Counted from the stretch's first letter, positions 49,637 to 60,638 are shown. The stretch is DNA of 64,000 nucleotides from Enterobacter oligotrophicus (GCF_009176645.1 NZ_AP019007.1:930001-994000); one strand, 5' to 3'. Notes: generated from the letters alone by a model not told the origin. Numbers and translations: made by a program.

Positions 49637-49716
49637 TTGTGTCGGGTGGCGCTTCGCTTACCCGACCTACAAAACCGCAGTTCGTAGGCCGGGTAAGGCG
49701 CAGCCGCCACCCGGCA
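49637..49716. repeat. REP/BIME-like palindromes between yfaE and glpQ
   Basis: Two facing REP-like units: GTCGGGTGGCGCTTCGCTTACCCGACC (49640-49667) and GTAGGCCGGGTAAGGCGCAGCCGCCACCCGGC (49684-49715). They separate convergent genes and probably act as the shared transcription end. Confidence 0.85.
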
Positions 49717-49719
49717 ATT

Positions 49720-50781
49720 TCAGCGCTTATCTTTCAAAAAACTCACTGCTTTATCCGGAAAATCCGTAAACAATCCATCCACGCCCGCCTGGTTATACAG
49801 CACGTCGTAAAGCTGATTCACGTCCGTCGCATATTCCGGCAGTTGGTCCGCTCGTACCGTATACGGATGCACCTGCATCTTGCTGGCGTGCGCCTCTTTC
49901 ACCATTGCCGTCAGCTTCACGTGGCCCGGCGTTGAGCCTTCCGCTACCAGCATATGGTAATCCGGCCCGATACCGTCGGCGTATTGGGCAATCTGCTTCA
50001 TCGCGCCCGGCTTAAACATCCAGTCGTAGTTGTAGTTGACCCACTTCCCGTCCGGCTGTTTCTCCTGGGTTTCGTTCCAGTCGGTGTAGGCAATCAGCTG
50101 TACCAGATTGAGATCCATCCCCATCTTCGGCTCCAGCTCGGTTTTGATGCGCTTCAGCTCAGCGGCGTCAAAACACTGCAGGTAGACCTTGTCCTGCTTG
50201 CTGGTGTAGCCGTACTGTTTCAGCACCTCCAGCGTCTTCGCGGCTATGTCCTTCCCTTCCTGGTGGTGGAACCACGGTGCTTTGATTTCCGGGTAGATAC
50301 CGATATTTTTCCCGGTTGAGTGGTTCAGCCCCTGAACAAACTCAATCTCCTCTTCGAAAGTGTGAATGCGGAAGTCAGACTTGCCCATCGGGAAACGTCC
50401 CGGATAGACCTGCACCTTCTTGCCGTTCTCAATCTCAAAACCTTCGGTAAACTTCAGCGAGCGAATTTCCGCCAGCGTGAAGTCGATGGCATAGTAGCGG
50501 CCATCCTTACGGGCGCGATCCGGGAAACGCTCTGCGACATCCGTCACGCGGTCAAGATAGTGGTCATGCAGGACGACCAGCTGGTCATCCTTCGTCATGA
50601 CTAAATCCTGCTCAAGATAATCCGCGCCCTGCGCATAGGCCATCGCTTTCGCCGGAAGCGTGTGCTCCGGCAGATAGCCGCTCGCGCCGCGATGGGCGAT
50701 GACGATTTTATCCGCCGCCAGCGCGGAGCCTGTCATCAGGCCCGCCAGCAGCAGACCCGTTGCTATGTGAGTCAGTTTCAT
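49720..50781 (-). CDS. glpQ: Periplasmic glycerophosphodiester phosphodiesterase GlpQ
   Basis: A 353-residue periplasmic enzyme hydrolysing glycerophosphodiesters to glycerol 3-phosphate and alcohol. The signal peptide ends near SALAAD. The catalytic motifs are IAHRGASGYLPEHT (His-Arg, Glu) and EQDLVMTKDDQLVVLHDHYL (Glu-Asp and the catalytic His). It supplies G3P to GlpT, encoded 11 bases upstream in the same operon. Confidence 0.96.
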   Translation of the reverse strand: MKLTHIATGLLLAGLMTGSALAADKIVIAHRGASGYLPEHTLPAKAMAYAQGADYLEQDLVMTKDDQLVVLHDHYLDRVTDVAERFPDRARKDGRYYAIDFTLAEIRSLKFTEGFEIENGKKVQVYPGRFPMGKSDFRIHTFEEEIEFVQGLNHSTGKNIGIYPEIKAPWFHHQEGKDIAAKTLEVLKQYGYTSKQDKVYLQCFDAAELKRIKTELEPKMGMDLNLVQLIAYTDWNETQEKQPDGKWVNYNYDWMFKPGAMKQIAQYADGIGPDYHMLVAEGSTPGHVKLTAMVKEAHASKMQVHPYTVRADQLPEYATDVNQLYDVLYNQAGVDGLFTDFPDKAVSFLKDKR

Positions 50782-50792
50782 CGCAATGCTCC

Positions 50793-52145
50793 TTATTGAC
50801 GACGTGCCTGCACTTCGGCATGGTGACGTTTCTCACCGATCATCACGACAATCAGCAGCAGTACCGCCAGCACGCTACCGCCAATCATCACCATAAAGCC
50901 GCCGTCCCAGCCAAAGAAGTCAACGGTATAGCCCACAATCGCGCTCGCCGCGACAGAGCCGCCCAGGTAGCCGAACAGACCGGTAAAGCCTGCCGCCGTG
51001 CCTGCCGCTTTTTTCGGTGCCAGTTCCAGCGCGTGCAGACCAATCAGCATGACCGGGCCATAGATCAGGAAGCCGATGACGATCATACACGCCATATCCA
51101 CGCCTGGGTTGCCCGGCGGGTTAAGCCAGTAAACAACGGTAGCAATGGTCACCAGCGTCATAAAGAAGACACCCGTTGCACCGCGGTTGCCTTTAAATAC
51201 TTTATCCGACATCCAGCCGCAGATCAGCGTGCCCGGAATTCCCGCATATTCGTAAAGGAAGTAGGCCCAGGACGATTTATCCAGTGCGAAATGCTTCACC
51301 TCTTTCAGGTAGGTTGGTGACCAGTCAAGAATGCCGTAGCGCAGCAGGTAAACGAACACGTTCGCCACCGCGATGTACCACAGCAGTTTGTTTGGCAGCA
51401 CGTACTTCATGAAGATCTGCTTTGCCGTCAGTTCTTCTTCATGCTGCTCGCTGTAATCATCCGGATAGTCGTTTTTGTACTCTTCAATCGGCGGCAGACC
51501 GCAGGACTGCGGCGTGTCACGCATCAGGGCAAAAGCAAAAATAGCCACCAGAATCGCGCCAAAGGCTGGCATGTAGAGCGCCGCGTGCCAGTCGTTGAAC
51601 CAGGCCATCCCCAGCAGGAACAGCAGTGGCGGAATCCCCCCGCCAACGTTATGCGCGCAGTTCCAGACGGACACAATGCCGCCACGCTCTTTCTGCGACC
51701 ACCAGTGCACCATGGTGCGTCCACACGGCGGCCATCCCATCCCCTGGAACCAGCCGCAGAGGAACAGCAGCACGAACATAATCGCAATGCTGGAGGTTGC
51801 CCACGGCACAAAGCCCATAAACAGCATCACCGCGGCCGCGAGGATCAGACCGGCAGGCAGGAAAACGCGCGGATTCGAGCGGTCCGACACCGAGCCCATA
51901 ATGAACTTCGAAAAACCGTAGGCGATAGAGATCCCCGACAGCGCGAATCCCAGATCGCCACGCGAAAAGCCCTGCTCCACCAGATATGGCATAGCGAGAG
52001 CGAAGTTTTTACGTACCAGATAGTAAGCCGCGTACCCGAAGAAGATCCCCAGGAAGATTTGCCAACGCAGACGACGGTATAGCGGATCAATTTCTGCCTC
52101 AGGCAGACGCGCCCGATGCGGCGCAGGTTTAAAGATACTGAGCAT
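50793..52145 (-). CDS. glpT: Glycerol-3-phosphate:phosphate antiporter GlpT
   Basis: A 450-residue organophosphate:phosphate antiporter of the MFS with twelve membrane segments. It begins [20 protein letters not shown], and the substrate-binding Arg45 is in [21 protein letters not shown]; the second is in the [18 protein letters not shown] region. The ATG at 52145 is the E. coli-like start; the frame remains open upstream. It heads the glpTQ operon and is divergent from glpABC across 254 bases holding shared control sites. Confidence 0.97.
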   Translation of the reverse strand: MLSIFKPAPHRARLPEAEIDPLYRRLRWQIFLGIFFGYAAYYLVRKNFALAMPYLVEQGFSRGDLGFALSGISIAYGFSKFIMGSVSDRSNPRVFLPAGLILAAAVMLFMGFVPWATSSIAIMFVLLFLCGWFQGMGWPPCGRTMVHWWSQKERGGIVSVWNCAHNVGGGIPPLLFLLGMAWFNDWHAALYMPAFGAILVAIFAFALMRDTPQSCGLPPIEEYKNDYPDDYSEQHEEELTAKQIFMKYVLPNKLLWYIAVANVFVYLLRYGILDWSPTYLKEVKHFALDKSSWAYFLYEYAGIPGTLICGWMSDKVFKGNRGATGVFFMTLVTIATVVYWLNPPGNPGVDMACMIVIGFLIYGPVMLIGLHALELAPKKAAGTAAGFTGLFGYLGGSVAASAIVGYTVDFFGWDGGFMVMIGGSVLAVLLLIVVMIGEKRHHAEVQARRQ

Positions 52146-52196
52146 GACAGCCTCCGTGGCCAGGTATTGAATTTTTGGGGTTTTACTGCCCCACAC

Positions 52197-52399
52197 TCCA
52201 GAGAGGCGGCGATGTTAAAAAATCACGGTGATTGTTACTGTGAATCAACGCACAGATTGTTACAGAAATATGACAGTGTGCGCAAAAAGGCGCATGGAAT
52301 CACATTTCACTTTCGAATAACGCTCGTTTATGTTCGAAATCAAACAAACCACAATTTCAGTGTGGCTAAATGATAAAAAACGAACATAGAGGGAAGACA
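52197..52399. promoter_or_regulatory. glpTQ-glpABC divergent control region with CRP and GlpR-like sites
   Basis: TGTGAATCAACGCACA (52239-52254) fits the CRP consensus with one mismatch. Candidate GlpR operators are TTTCGAATAACGCTCGTTTA (52311-52330) and, overlapping it, TATGTTCGAAATCAAACAAA (from 52329); a further half-site ACGAACAT is at 52380-52387 just before glpA. This fits control of both operons by GlpR repression and CRP activation, as in E. coli. Confidence 0.75.
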
Positions 52400-54028
52400 A
52401 TGACAATTCACGATCCTCGTTACAGCGATGTGATTATCATTGGCGGTGGCGCAACCGGAGCCGGGATCGCGCGTGACTGCGCCCTACGGGGTTTACGCGT
52501 CACGCTTCTGGAGCGTCATGATATTGCAACGGGTGCGACCGGGCGAAATCACGGCCTGCTGCACAGCGGCGCGCGGTATGCGGTGACTGACGGCGAATCC
52601 GCCCGCGAATGTATTGCTGAAAACCAGTTCCTTAAGCGCATCGCCCGCCACTGTATTGAGCCAACCGACGGCCTGTTCATTACGCTTCCCGAAGATGACC
52701 TCGCGTTTCAGCACACGTTTATTTCAGCCTGCGCAGCAGCAGGCATACCGGCCGAGGCCATTGATCCCGCGCAGGCGCGCCGTATTGAGCCTTCCGTGAA
52801 CCCGGCACTCACGGGTGCCGTCAGGGTCCCTGATGGCACCGTCGATCCCTTCCGTCTGACCGCTGCCAATATGCTGGACGCCCGCGAGCATGGCGCGCGC
52901 ATCCTCACCGGACATGCAGTGACCGGGCTTATCCGTGAAGGCCATCGCGTCCGCGGCGTGCGGGTTTTTGACACACAATATAACGAAGCTCACGACCTGT
53001 TTGCCGCCGTCGTCATTAACGCAGCAGGCATCTGGGGGCAGCGTATCGCTGAGTACGCTGACTTATCCATCCGCATGTTCCCGGCGAAAGGCTCGCTGCT
53101 GATCCTCGATCACCGCATCAATAACCACGTGATCAACCGCTGCCGCAAACCCTCGGACGCCGACATTCTGGTGCCGGGGGATACCATTTCACTCATCGGC
53201 ACCACTTCAACCCACGTCGACTACAGCGAGATTGACGACAATAGGGTAACTGCTGCTGAGGTGGATATTCTGCTGCGCGAAGGGGAAAAACTGGCACCGG
53301 TAATGGCGCAGACCCGTATTCTGCGCGCCTATGCTGGCGTGCGTCCGCTGGTGGCCAGCGATAACGATCCGAGTGGTCGTAACGTCAGCCGTGGCATCGT
53401 GCTACTCGACCACGCAGAACGCGACGGCATGGACGGTTTTATTACCATCACCGGCGGCAAGCTGATGACCTATCGCCTGATGGCGCAGTGGGCAACCGAT
53501 GCCGTCTGCCGCAAACTCGGCAACACCGAACCGTGCGTGACGGCGGAGCAGCCCCTGCCCGGCTCGCGACAGTCTACCGAAAAGACACTGCAAAAAATTA
53601 TCTCACTGCCCGCTCCGCTGCGCGGTTCCGCCATTTATCGCCACGGCGACAGAACGCCTGCGTGGCTGGGTGAAGGTCGGCTGAGCCGCAGTCTGGTATG
53701 CGAGTGTGAAGCGGTAACCGCAGGCGAAGTGCAATATGCAGTGGAGAACCTGACGGTCAATAACCTGCTCGATTTGCGCCGCCGCACGCGCGTCGGCATG
53801 GGGACCTGCCAGGGTGAACTGTGCGCCTGTCGCGCCGCCGGGCTGCTGCAGCGTTTTCATGCCACCACCTCAACCCAGTCGCTTGCTCAGCTCAGCGAGT
53901 TTTTAAATGAGCGCTGGAAAGGTATTCAGCCTGTTGCCTGGGGTGATGCCCTGCGCGAAAGCGAATTTACCCGCTGGGTCTACCAGGGGCTTTGTGGTCT
54001 GGAGAAGGAGCAACACGATGAAATTTGA
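52400..54028 (+). CDS. glpA: Anaerobic glycerol-3-phosphate dehydrogenase subunit A
   Basis: A 542-residue FAD-containing catalytic subunit that oxidises sn-glycerol 3-phosphate to dihydroxyacetone phosphate during anaerobic growth. The N-terminal FAD fold is [18 protein letters not shown]; the C-terminal BFD-like domain has the cysteines CECEAVTAG and [13 protein letters not shown]. The ATG at 52400 is favoured because it matches E. coli length (542) and follows GAGGGAAG. It overlaps glpB by 11 bases. Confidence 0.97.
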   Translation: MTIHDPRYSDVIIIGGGATGAGIARDCALRGLRVTLLERHDIATGATGRNHGLLHSGARYAVTDGESARECIAENQFLKRIARHCIEPTDGLFITLPEDDLAFQHTFISACAAAGIPAEAIDPAQARRIEPSVNPALTGAVRVPDGTVDPFRLTAANMLDAREHGARILTGHAVTGLIREGHRVRGVRVFDTQYNEAHDLFAAVVINAAGIWGQRIAEYADLSIRMFPAKGSLLILDHRINNHVINRCRKPSDADILVPGDTISLIGTTSTHVDYSEIDDNRVTAAEVDILLREGEKLAPVMAQTRILRAYAGVRPLVASDNDPSGRNVSRGIVLLDHAERDGMDGFITITGGKLMTYRLMAQWATDAVCRKLGNTEPCVTAEQPLPGSRQSTEKTLQKIISLPAPLRGSAIYRHGDRTPAWLGEGRLSRSLVCECEAVTAGEVQYAVENLTVNNLLDLRRRTRVGMGTCQGELCACRAAGLLQRFHATTSTQSLAQLSEFLNERWKGIQPVAWGDALRESEFTRWVYQGLCGLEKEQHDEI

Positions 54029-55235
54029 TACCGTGATTATCGGTGGCGGGCTCGCGGGTTTGCTCTGCGGCATCAAACTTACACAGCAAGGGCTACGCTG
54101 CGCGATTGTCACCCGTGGTCAGAGTGCCCTGCACTTCTCGTCAGGCTCGCTGGATCTGATGGATGAAAATTACCGCGATAAACTGCCCCCGGAGCATCCC
54201 TGGCACCTGACAGGTGCGCATAATATTGACCGCTTTGCCCTGGAAACCGAAGCGCTACTGGCGAATTGCGGCGCACGTCTGAAGGGGAGCGCAAGGCAAA
54301 ACCATCAGCGGGTCACGCCGCTCGGCACTCTGCGTTCTGCCTGGCTCAGCCCGGAGGAGGTACCCGTCGCGCCCTTCAACGCCGCGCATGTGCTGGTGGT
54401 CGGCATCAGCGGTTTTCTCGATTTCCAGCCGCATCTGGCGGCAGCCTCACTCAACAAACAGGGTATACACGCTGAAACGGCGGAGATTGACCTTCCTGAA
54501 CTGGATGTGCTGCGCGAAAACCCGAGCGAATTTCGCGCGGTGAATATTGCCCGTTTTCTTGATTACGAGGAAAGATGGCCGCTGCTGTATGAAGCACTCA
54601 GGCCACTCGGCGAGAAGTGCGATACGCTGTTTATGCCCGCCTGCTTTGGCCTAACGGACAACCGGCTCTGGCGCTGGTTGTCCGACCGCCTGTCCTGCAC
54701 CCTCTGGCTGTTGCCCACGCTTCCCCCTTCCGTTCCCGGCATTCGTCTGCATACCCAGCTTCAGCGCCAGTTTGTTGCTCAGGGCGGCGTGTGGATGGCG
54801 GGTGACGAGGTGAAAAAAATCACGCTGAATAACGGTGAAGCCAGCGATGTGTGGACACGAAACCACGGGGATATTCCTCTTCACGCACGTTACACGGTGC
54901 TCGCCAGCGGCAGCTTCTTCAGCAACGGACTGTTAAGCAGCCGGGACGGCATTCGGGAGGCCATTCTCGGGCTGGATGTCCGGCAAAGCCGCTCCCGCAC
55001 GGACTGGTATCAGAGCGATTTCTTTACACCACAACCCTGGCAGCAGTTCGGCGTCATCGTGGATAACCACCTTCACCCACAACTTTCCGGGAAACCTGTT
55101 GAGGATCTCTACGCCATCGGCTCGGTTCTGGGCGGTTACGATCCCATCGCTCAGGGCTGTGGTGGTGGCGTCTGCGCGGTAACGGCGCTCCACGTTGCAG
55201 AGCAGATTATCCAGCGCATGGAGGCTGAACAATGA
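54018..55235 (+). CDS. glpB: Anaerobic glycerol-3-phosphate dehydrogenase subunit B
   Basis: A 405-residue flavin-binding subunit thought to pass electrons from GlpA to the membrane subunit GlpC. It begins [20 protein letters not shown] (FAD motif) and ends with the [20 protein letters not shown] segment typical of GlpB. It is 14 residues shorter than E. coli GlpB, with the difference mainly at residues about 45-80. The start follows GGAG and overlaps glpA; its stop overlaps glpC by 4 bases. Confidence 0.96.
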   Translation: MKFDTVIIGGGLAGLLCGIKLTQQGLRCAIVTRGQSALHFSSGSLDLMDENYRDKLPPEHPWHLTGAHNIDRFALETEALLANCGARLKGSARQNHQRVTPLGTLRSAWLSPEEVPVAPFNAAHVLVVGISGFLDFQPHLAAASLNKQGIHAETAEIDLPELDVLRENPSEFRAVNIARFLDYEERWPLLYEALRPLGEKCDTLFMPACFGLTDNRLWRWLSDRLSCTLWLLPTLPPSVPGIRLHTQLQRQFVAQGGVWMAGDEVKKITLNNGEASDVWTRNHGDIPLHARYTVLASGSFFSNGLLSSRDGIREAILGLDVRQSRSRTDWYQSDFFTPQPWQQFGVIVDNHLHPQLSGKPVEDLYAIGSVLGGYDPIAQGCGGGVCAVTALHVAEQIIQRMEAEQ

Positions 55236-56422
55236 ACGACACCCGATTTGAAAGCTGTATTAAATGCACCGTCTGCACCACGGTCTGCCCGGTTAGCGGC
55301 GTAAACCCGCGCTACCCTGGTCCGAAACAGGCCGGGCCTGACGGTGAACGTCTGCGCCTGAAAGACGGTGCGCTGTACGACGATGCGCTGAAATACTGCA
55401 TCAACTGCAAACGCTGCGAAGTGGCCTGCCCGTCTGACGTCAAAATTGGTGACATCATTCAGCGTGCCCGCGCGCGCTACAGCACGCAAAAGCCAACCCT
55501 GCGCGATGCTATCCTCAGCCATACCGACCTGATGGGCAGCGTCTCGACCCCCTTCGCCCCGTTAGTCAATGCCGCCACGTCGCTAAAACCGGTGCGCCAG
55601 CTGCTGGATACAGCGCTCAAAATCGACCACCATCGCAGCCTGCCGACGTATTCCCACGGCACCTTCCGCCGTTGGTACAAATCAGTGGCTGCCGAACAGG
55701 CGCAGTTTGCCGGGCAGGTCGCCTTTTTCCACGGCTGCTATGTGAACTACAACCATCCGCAGCTAGGGAAAGATCTGCTGAAAGTGCTCAACGCGATGGG
55801 CACGGGCGTGCAGCTCCTCAGCAAGGAGAAATGCTGTGGCGTCCCGCTGATTGCCAACGGTTTTACCGATAAGGCGCGTAAGCAGGCCAAAAGCAACGTG
55901 ACATCGCTGCGTGAGGCGATTATCGACAAAGGTATTCCGGTGCTGGCGACCTCGTCCACCTGCACCTTCACACTGCGCGACGAGTATCCGCATCTGCTGG
56001 ACGTCGATAACACCGGCCTGCGCGACCACATCGAGCTGGCAACGCGCTTTCTGTGGCGCAAGCTGGATAGCGGGCAGACGCTGCCGCTGGGTAAATTGCC
56101 CCTGAAGGTGGTCTATCACACGCCGTGCCATATGGAAAAAATGGGCTGGTCGCTCTATACGCTGGAGCTACTGCGACTTATTCCGGGGCTGGAGCTGACG
56201 GTGCTGGATTCACGCTGCTGCGGCATCGCAGGCACCTACGGCTTTAAACGTGAAAACTACGAAACGTCGCAGGCGATTGGTGCGCCATTGTTCCGCCAGA
56301 TTGAGGAGAGCGGTGCCGATCTGGTCGTGACTGACTGCGAAACCTGCAAATGGCAGATTGAGATGTCCACCAGTAAACGCTGCGAACACCCAATAACGTT
56401 ACTGGCAAAGGCGCTGGGCTAA
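55232..56422 (+). CDS. glpC: Anaerobic glycerol-3-phosphate dehydrogenase subunit C
   Basis: A 396-residue iron-sulfur subunit that anchors GlpAB to the inner membrane. Two [4Fe-4S] motifs are visible, [13 protein letters not shown] and [14 protein letters not shown]. The C-terminal half has the CCG-type motifs ([19 protein letters not shown]) of heterodisulfide-reductase-like domains. It is the last gene of glpABC and is followed by a short terminator-like hairpin. Confidence 0.97.
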   Translation: MNDTRFESCIKCTVCTTVCPVSGVNPRYPGPKQAGPDGERLRLKDGALYDDALKYCINCKRCEVACPSDVKIGDIIQRARARYSTQKPTLRDAILSHTDLMGSVSTPFAPLVNAATSLKPVRQLLDTALKIDHHRSLPTYSHGTFRRWYKSVAAEQAQFAGQVAFFHGCYVNYNHPQLGKDLLKVLNAMGTGVQLLSKEKCCGVPLIANGFTDKARKQAKSNVTSLREAIIDKGIPVLATSSTCTFTLRDEYPHLLDVDNTGLRDHIELATRFLWRKLDSGQTLPLGKLPLKVVYHTPCHMEKMGWSLYTLELLRLIPGLELTVLDSRCCGIAGTYGFKRENYETSQAIGAPLFRQIEESGADLVVTDCETCKWQIEMSTSKRCEHPITLLAKALG

Positions 56423-56424
56423 GT

Positions 56425-56448
56425 TTTGCCGGGGCGATCCCCGGCAAA
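56425..56448. terminator. Hairpin between glpC and yfaY
   Basis: TTTGCCGGGGCGATCCCCGGCAAA is a perfect ten-bp stem around CGAT. It lacks a long T tract but lies between two convergent stops, so it probably acts in both directions. Confidence 0.65.
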
Positions 56449-56452
56449 CCGG

Positions 56453-57652
56453 TTACTCCACGAACAGCGATTCCACGACATTAATCCAGCCATGTTCGCT
56501 GGCGACCTCTTTACCGTTCAGCCAGCGGCGCAGCATGTTCAGTGCCATCATGGCGCACACTTCCTGACGCACCGGCAGGCTGTGACGGGTAATACTCATT
56601 TTCACCCGCAGCGCATGGGTGCCTTCCGGCGTCGCCAGGGCAAAATTAAGATGCTCACCATCCACACCGCCAACGGCCAGCGCCAGCCCGGCGAAATGAT
56701 TCACTCTGCGCTCTGACGCCCAACGCGCCGTCTGCGCCAGCGTCTCCTGCTGGAAAGGCACCACTTCACTGGCCAGCAGCGGCGCATTCGCACGCGAAAG
56801 CTGCAGCGCCAGCAGCCCGCCAGTGAACTGCTCGCTTAAAGTGACGCTCAGTTGACGAGACTGGAGGCACTGTGAAATCTGTGCAGGTAACCCTTCCGTT
56901 CCTTCAAAGATCAGGCTTTCACCCGCCACGCGCTGCACTTCCGGCCACAGCGCCAGCATGGCGGCTTTCTGCGTTGCCGGACCGGTCAGTTTCAGCTCAA
57001 TAATCGGCATCGAGGAGCGATAGCCCATCGAGACACCCGGCGGTAGCGGCAGGTGGTCAAGGCTCTGAGCCAGATCGCTTTCCGAGCGGCCAAAGGTGGT
57101 CAGACGCAGGCACACCGGCGGCTCAGGCAGAGTAAACCGTTCACGCAGGCGTGGCAGGATCTGCTGTTCGACCATCACTTTAAATTCAGACGGTACGCCC
57201 GGCGTGAAGAACATCAGGCAGCGGTTCAGCTGAACGGCAAACCCGCAGGCAGTGCCAACCGGATTATCGACCAGTTCCGCACTGGCCGGAATTTCAGCCT
57301 GCTTGCGGTTGCTCGGGGCCATCACGCGGCCACGTTCTGTAAAGAAGCGTTCCATTTGAGCCAGCCACGCTTCATGCAGTACCAGCCCTTCACCTTTCGC
57401 GGTTGCGGCAGCCAGCGCACTGAGATCGTCACTGGTAGGCCCCAGCCCACCGTTCACAATCAGCACGTCGCACTGTTCGCTGCGCTCGCGCAGAATGCTG
57501 ACCAGTGACTCAAGGTTGTCGCCCACCGTGTTGCGACGCGTTAACGGTAATCCCTGCTCAAAGAATAAATCGGCAAGCCAGGCGGCATTGGTATCAATAA
57601 TTTGCCCATGCAGCACTTCGTCGCCGGTGGATAACATTTCCACGTTTATCAT
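56453..57652 (-). CDS. yfaY: CinA-like protein YfaY
   Basis: A 399-residue protein of the CinA family. The N-terminal molybdopterin-binding-like (MoCF) domain begins EMLSTGDEVLHGQIIDTNAAWLA and contains VNGGLGPTSDDLSALAA; the C-terminal CinA-like domain is shorter and degenerate relative to the PncC NMN deamidases (for example SEQFTGGLLA). E. coli YfaY (400 residues) has no confirmed activity. It lies in the same place downstream of glpC. Confidence 0.93.
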   Translation of the reverse strand: MINVEMLSTGDEVLHGQIIDTNAAWLADLFFEQGLPLTRRNTVGDNLESLVSILRERSEQCDVLIVNGGLGPTSDDLSALAAATAKGEGLVLHEAWLAQMERFFTERGRVMAPSNRKQAEIPASAELVDNPVGTACGFAVQLNRCLMFFTPGVPSEFKVMVEQQILPRLRERFTLPEPPVCLRLTTFGRSESDLAQSLDHLPLPPGVSMGYRSSMPIIELKLTGPATQKAAMLALWPEVQRVAGESLIFEGTEGLPAQISQCLQSRQLSVTLSEQFTGGLLALQLSRANAPLLASEVVPFQQETLAQTARWASERRVNHFAGLALAVGGVDGEHLNFALATPEGTHALRVKMSITRHSLPVRQEVCAMMALNMLRRWLNGKEVASEHGWINVVESLFVE

Positions 57653-57744
57653 TGTGTTCTCCCACTTCGATGGTCAAAACACTATAGCGCAATTGCATGT
57701 GGGGAGACGAGAAACTGGCGCGACAGAACGCCGCGCCGGAGAGA

Positions 57745-58287
57745 TTAGAAGCCTGCGCTCACACCCACGTATGGGCCGTCTGCCAGCGCGTTGTCGCGGT
57801 TGCCCTCTTTACCCGCCAGGTTCAGATAACGGTAGCCTGCTTCGATGGTAATCGGACGCATGATGGTCCAGCGCGCACCGGCGTTAGCCTCTTCATAGCT
57901 GTCGATTCCGCTGGAGAGCGAATCCGGGGAGTAGTAATACTCGCCAAACAGACCAAAGCTGTCGCCGATTTTCCACTGCAGGCCGCCGCCCACTGCCGCC
58001 GCGTAGCCTTCATCACCGTCGTTCGGGTTGGTGTAGATACCTTTACCGCCGACGGTCGCCAGGAATGGACCCAGCGGAATGTTCAGACCAAGGCCGAGGC
58101 TGGCGGCATCGCCGTCGTCATCGTTATGCGTCCAGCCGCCGGTCATCGCCAGGCCGGAGGTTTCCGTGCCCAGACCAAAACCCAGGTGGGTGTAATCTTC
58201 ACCCGCCGAACCGTTGAAGGAAATCGCGTTTGCCGCTGCCGAAACAAACATCAGGCCGCCTAAGCCCAGTAATGCCACTTTTTTCAT
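57745..58287 (-). CDS. yfaZ: Outer-membrane beta-barrel protein YfaZ
   Basis: A 180-residue protein with a signal peptide ending MFVSAAANA. The mature part alternates aromatic and polar residues and ends in VGVSAGF, consistent with a small outer-membrane barrel. Length equals E. coli YfaZ. Its function is not established. The ATG at 58287 is preferred because an upstream frame start adds a long stretch without signal-peptide character. It lies between yfaY and tctE. Confidence 0.92.
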   Translation of the reverse strand: MKKVALLGLGGLMFVSAAANAISFNGSAGEDYTHLGFGLGTETSGLAMTGGWTHNDDDGDAASLGLGLNIPLGPFLATVGGKGIYTNPNDGDEGYAAAVGGGLQWKIGDSFGLFGEYYYSPDSLSSGIDSYEEANAGARWTIMRPITIEAGYRYLNLAGKEGNRDNALADGPYVGVSAGF

Positions 58288-58417
58288 TGTCGTGATCCCG
58301 CACAATTTATGTAGAGTTGTCCCAAAACCGCGAGATTTTAACCTGAGTCTCTTCAGGATCAATGCACTCTGTGTGCGTCAGACAATTAGTTTGTAACGAT
58401 TTGATACCCTCAGGTTT

Positions 58418-59827
58418 TTAGAGCATCGGCAAAAACCGCATTTTCACACTCAGCCCTCCCAGCGTTTCGCTGCGTGTTAGCTGCAGGTGGCTCCTGTGTA
58501 GCCGGGCGATATCGCTCGCCAGCGCCAGGCCAATGCCTGACCCGGCAGTGTCACCCACGTTATCCAGCCGGTGAAAAGGGAGCATCGCCTGAGAGATCTG
58601 ATTTTCTGCAATCCCCGGTCCGCTGTCCTCCACGCACAGCTCAACGGCACCGTTATCCGTGCGCAGGAATACCGTCACGACGCCCTGCTCCGGCGTATAT
58701 TTGATTGCGTTTTCCAGCAGGTTAGCGCAAAGCTCACCGAGCAAGACGTCATCCCCCTCAATCATCACCGGCTGGTGGAGCCCGTCATAGCCGAGATCGA
58801 TACCTTTGCTGCGCGCCTGCGTCAGCCGGGAAAAACAGCAGTTTTGCACAATCTGCACCAGATCGACGGGGGCAAACTGACGTTCACCCTGCTCTTTACG
58901 CTTCACCGCCGAGAGCTGTAACAACCGTTCAGTCAGCAGAATCGTGTTATCCAGCGTCACGTTCATCGCCCGCAAACTCTCCAGCCACAGCGCCGGATCG
59001 TCCCGCGTCAGGGCAACAGAAACCTGCGTTTTCAGTACCGCCAGCGGCGTTTTGAGCTGGTGAGACGCATCGGCGTTAAAGCGCTCCTGGCGTGACAGCA
59101 CTCCGCGTAATCGGTCGATATAGCGGTTAAATGCCACGATCAGCAGACGTGTCTCCGACCAGGGCAGCAGCTCGGGCAGCGGAGCCAAAAGCCCCGGCTC
59201 ACGGCGTACCATCAGGGAAGAAAGCTGGCGCATCGGGCGCAGTACGCGGCGCAACAGCCAGGCCGTTAATACCAGCGTCAGCAGGACCAGCAGCCCCTGA
59301 GAAACCCAGGATGAGAAGAGCAACTGGCTGGCGAGATAGCGGCGGGACTGCAGGGTCTCGGCGACATAAATTTCCGCCATCCCGACAATATTGCCTTCGT
59401 TGACAGGCTGCAGCAGCTTCGCCACACGGATGGCCTGTCCGCGATATTCCGTATGATAAAACCAGGCCAGTGCCGGGTAGAGCGTGGTCCGCGAGGTTGA
59501 AGGCGGCATCTTTGGCAGATCGTCATAACCGGAGATCACCCGCCCGTCCGGGTCGACCACTTTGTAGTACAGCCGATCGTTCATATTCAGTTCAAAGCTG
59601 TCGAGTACCACCCAGGGGACATTCACCTCCAGCTTGCCATCGTGAACCACCAGCCGCTCCGACACCGTTCGCGCGGACGATAACAGCGTGCGATCGTATG
59701 CCTGCGTCGCCGCCTGCAGTGCGCTGACGTAGCTGTTAAAGGCCGATAATCCCCACAGCAACAGCAGTGGAAGCCCCAGAAAGAGGAGTAATTGCAGGTA
59801 GAGCGACTGCGGCTTAACCCACTTCAT
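58418..59827 (-). CDS. tctE: Sensor kinase TctE
   Basis: A 469-residue sensor kinase. It has two membrane segments (residues about 10-32 and 175-195), a periplasmic 2CSK-type sensor region between them, a HAMP-like linker, a HisKA domain with His256 in ADASHQLKTPLAV, and a HATPase domain with ENAIKYTPEQG and AGSGIGLAL. It probably senses citrate or tricarballylate-type acids and phosphorylates TctD. The ATG at 59827 overlaps the tctD stop by 14 bases, coupling the pair. Confidence 0.92.
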   Translation of the reverse strand: MKWVKPQSLYLQLLLFLGLPLLLLWGLSAFNSYVSALQAATQAYDRTLLSSARTVSERLVVHDGKLEVNVPWVVLDSFELNMNDRLYYKVVDPDGRVISGYDDLPKMPPSTSRTTLYPALAWFYHTEYRGQAIRVAKLLQPVNEGNIVGMAEIYVAETLQSRRYLASQLLFSSWVSQGLLVLLTLVLTAWLLRRVLRPMRQLSSLMVRREPGLLAPLPELLPWSETRLLIVAFNRYIDRLRGVLSRQERFNADASHQLKTPLAVLKTQVSVALTRDDPALWLESLRAMNVTLDNTILLTERLLQLSAVKRKEQGERQFAPVDLVQIVQNCCFSRLTQARSKGIDLGYDGLHQPVMIEGDDVLLGELCANLLENAIKYTPEQGVVTVFLRTDNGAVELCVEDSGPGIAENQISQAMLPFHRLDNVGDTAGSGIGLALASDIARLHRSHLQLTRSETLGGLSVKMRFLPML

Positions 59828-60488
59828 CACCGCACTCCAGCACGTAGCCCAACCCGCGCAAGGTGGTGATCCGCACCCCGCTGCCGGTGAGTTTTTTGCG
59901 CAAGCGGTGAATATACAGATCGATACTTTCCGGGCTGACGTCATCGTTCAGGCTAAACACCTGGTCAAAAAGCTGCTGCCGGGAGACGGGACGGGTCCGG
60001 CGGTGCATCAACACTTTCAGCAAAGAAAGCTCGCGCGGCGTCAGGGAAAGCGGCTCATCGCGCAGCAGAAAGAAGCCATCGTCATCGTACTCCAGCTCCC
60101 CCAGACGCTGCCGCTCCTGGGTTCGTCCTTCACTCCGGCGCAGCAAGGCGCGCAGCCGCGCATCCAGCTCCTCCAGCTCGAACGGCTTCGGCAGATAGTC
60201 ATCCGCGCCGGCATTTAACCCTTTTACCCTGTCCGCCACGTTGCTGCGGGCGGTGAGAAACAGCACCGGTAGCGTCTGCCCGCGCTTTCGCAGGCGATGA
60301 ACCACCTCCAGCCCGTCGAAGCCCGGCATACCGATATCGAGGATCGCAACCGCGTAGTTTTCCCCCTGTAGCAGATGATCCGCCGCGCGTCCGTCATGAA
60401 CGCAATCCACGGCAAAGCCTCCCTGTACCAGCGCTTTCTCCAGCCAGTGAGCCAGCTCACGATTATCTTCCGCCAGTAAGAGACGCAT
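59814..60488 (-). CDS. tctD: Response regulator TctD
   Basis: A 224-residue OmpR-family response regulator. The receiver domain carries the acidic pair LLAEDNRE and the phosphorylated Asp51 (AILDIGMPG); the C-terminal winged helix (about residues 130-220) ends ITTLRGLGYVLE. It is expected to activate the divergent tctCBA genes. The gene starts 150 bases from tctC. Confidence 0.93.
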   Translation of the reverse strand: MRLLLAEDNRELAHWLEKALVQGGFAVDCVHDGRAADHLLQGENYAVAILDIGMPGFDGLEVVHRLRKRGQTLPVLFLTARSNVADRVKGLNAGADDYLPKPFELEELDARLRALLRRSEGRTQERQRLGELEYDDDGFFLLRDEPLSLTPRELSLLKVLMHRRTRPVSRQQLFDQVFSLNDDVSPESIDLYIHRLRKKLTGSGVRITTLRGLGYVLECGDEVG

Positions 60489-60638
60489 ATCACATCCTGT
60501 AAAGTTGGTGTCGCAGTGAAAGGGAAATGAAAGGTTAATGTTTTAACAATCACGCAACGGAACCGCTACAAGGTGGTTCACATAATCAGAAAAAAGACCT
60601 GTACCCGTACTCCCGGTTCACCGGCGTGAGGATAAACG
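60489..60638. promoter_or_regulatory. tctDE-tctCBA divergent promoter region
   Basis: A 150-base gap between tctD and tctC. It contains a GAGGATAA Shine-Dalgarno before tctC and short direct motifs (GAAAGGGAAATGAAAGG at 60518-60534) that could bind TctD, but I cannot assign a -35/-10 pair. Control by TctD, with catabolite repression, is inferred. Confidence 0.45.
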
